Positions 13,748 to 14,247 of a DNA stretch of 14,247 nucleotides are shown here, piece by piece. Numbering within the stretch: the stretch's first letter is position 1; the number at the start of each line of letters is the position of its first letter. The notes under the pieces are model-generated. The model did no database searches and had not been told where the DNA came from. It was given only the letters and a program-made list of their open reading frames with translations. Source of the stretch: an uncultured Novosphingobium sp. (GTDB lineage: Bacteria; Pseudomonadota; Alphaproteobacteria; Sphingomonadales; Sphingomonadaceae); NCBI GenBank assembly GCA_937860195.1, contig CALMBN010000342.1:1-14247 (forward strand). The letters are read 5' to 3'. The position numbers and the translations under genes are program-made.

Positions 13748-14247
13748 ACCTGCGCATCCGCATCGACCCGATGGTGCGCTTGCTGGTGCTGGCGATTGCA
13801 TTGGCGCTGTTGCTGCCGGTCAAAGGTGGTTCGCGCGAAGTGGCGCAATGGATCGCCAACGCAGCGGTGTTTCTGTTGTTCTTCCTCAACGGTGTGCGGC
13901 TGCCCCGGCATGAGGTTGCAGCGGGTCTGGGCAACCTCCGGCTATTGGCGCCGCTGACGCTGTGGTGCTTTGGCGGGATGGCCTTGACGGGCTGGGGATT
14001 GTGGCAAGCCGGACAAGGCTGGATGCCGCCGCTGATCGCGTTGGGGTTCCTCTATCTCGGCTGCCTGCCTTCGACAGTGCAATCGGCTACGGCCTATTCC
14101 TCATTGGCCGGTGGCAACGTTGCGAGTTCGGTGGTCGCTGCGGCGCTGCTCAACCTGCTTGGAGTGTTCATCACCGCGCCGCTGTTTTCACTGCTTGGCG
14201 GCGGCGCAGCGGCAGCATTCCATGGCGACGCTTTGCTCAAGGTCGTG
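13744..14247 (+). CDS. SBF-like (bile acid:sodium symporter family) transporter, 5' part
   Basis: An open frame runs 168 codons to the right edge without a stop. It is a multi-spanning membrane protein of the SBF-like (PF13593; YfeH/SLC10A7) family. The N-terminus reads NLRIRIDPMVRLLVLAIALA, then ANAAVFLLFFLNGVRLP and a second helix pair. The most telling block is YLGCLPSTVQSATAYSSLAGGN, in two parts at about 99-120, followed by SSVVAAALLNLLGVF, the conserved core of the family. The likely start is the TTG at 13744, overlapping the preceding stop by 4 bases. An ATG at 13771 would remove the conserved RIDP segment and has no ribosome binding site. This family is named after bile acid carriers, but YfeH/SLC10A7 members do not appear to carry bile acids. 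The 3' end is missing. Confidence 0.85.
   Translation, partial: MNLRIRIDPMVRLLVLAIALALLLPVKGGSREVAQWIANAAVFLLFFLNGVRLPRHEVAAGLGNLRLLAPLTLWCFGGMALTGWGLWQAGQGWMPPLIALGFLYLGCLPSTVQSATAYSSLAGGNVASSVVAAALLNLLGVFITAPLFSLLGGGAAAAFHGDALLKVV

Noticed and set aside
1..14247. CRISPR array, insertion sequence, attachment site or prophage
   Set aside because: No direct repeats with regular spacing, no transposase or integrase, and no terminal inverted repeats were seen; the tRNA is not followed by a duplicated 3' end within the window.

Overview
The window looks like chromosome from a high-GC alphaproteobacterium, most likely of the Sphingomonadales (Sphingomonas/Novosphingobium/Erythrobacter-type). The pointers are an SuhB-type phosphatase of sphingomonad flavour next to EF-P, the long (528-residue) form of isocitrate lyase divergent from an ScfR/RamB-like regulator, and an XrtA/PEP-CTERM-type exopolysaccharide regulatory cassette. 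The assignment rests on recognised family features, not on a database comparison. No insertion sequence, CRISPR array, integrase or phage gene is visible.

Layout. (1) Bases 1-91 or 1-109, minus strand: the N-terminus of a small exported protein running off the left edge. (2) 216-2398, plus strand: a tight run of efp, suhB and an orphan SAM-dependent methyltransferase with gaps of 8-9 bases, then a short hairpin. (3) 2456-2539: tRNA-Leu(CAA) with its CCA encoded. (4) 2748-5867: the glyoxylate-shunt enzyme AceA (minus strand) divergent from an XRE/ScfR-type regulator (plus strand). They share a 129-base intergenic region with a perfect 16-base palindrome and a repeated half-site, probably the regulator's operator. 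AceA ends in a strong G:U-containing hairpin facing the tRNA. (5) 5961-12616: one four-gene operon (polyprenyl-phosphate sugar transferase, PrsK, PrsR, TPR protein) with gaps of 1, 1 and 3 bases. (6) 12689-14247: an alpha-methylacyl-CoA racemase-type CoA transferase family III gene whose stop overlaps the TTG start of an SBF-like (YfeH/SLC10A7-type) membrane transporter that runs off the right edge.

How they work together. The efp-suhB pair is housekeeping. AceA plus its divergent regulator form an acetate/fatty-acid utilisation switch. The 5961-12616 operon couples the enzyme that starts polysaccharide assembly on the lipid carrier to a membrane histidine kinase and a sigma-54-dependent response regulator. 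In other bacteria PrsK/PrsR control PEP-CTERM protein genes and the exopolysaccharide. The exosortase (xrtA) and the remaining eps genes are not in the window, so this looks like either a split-off regulatory module or one end of that locus. It is the most system-like feature here. The racemase/transporter pair at the right end suggests branched-chain acyl-CoA metabolism coupled to transport, but the substrate is unknown. No wholly new system can be claimed. The most informative leads are the aceA operator, the inverted repeat upstream of the prs operon, the non-lipoprotein PrsT-like TPR protein and the coupled racemase/transporter pair.
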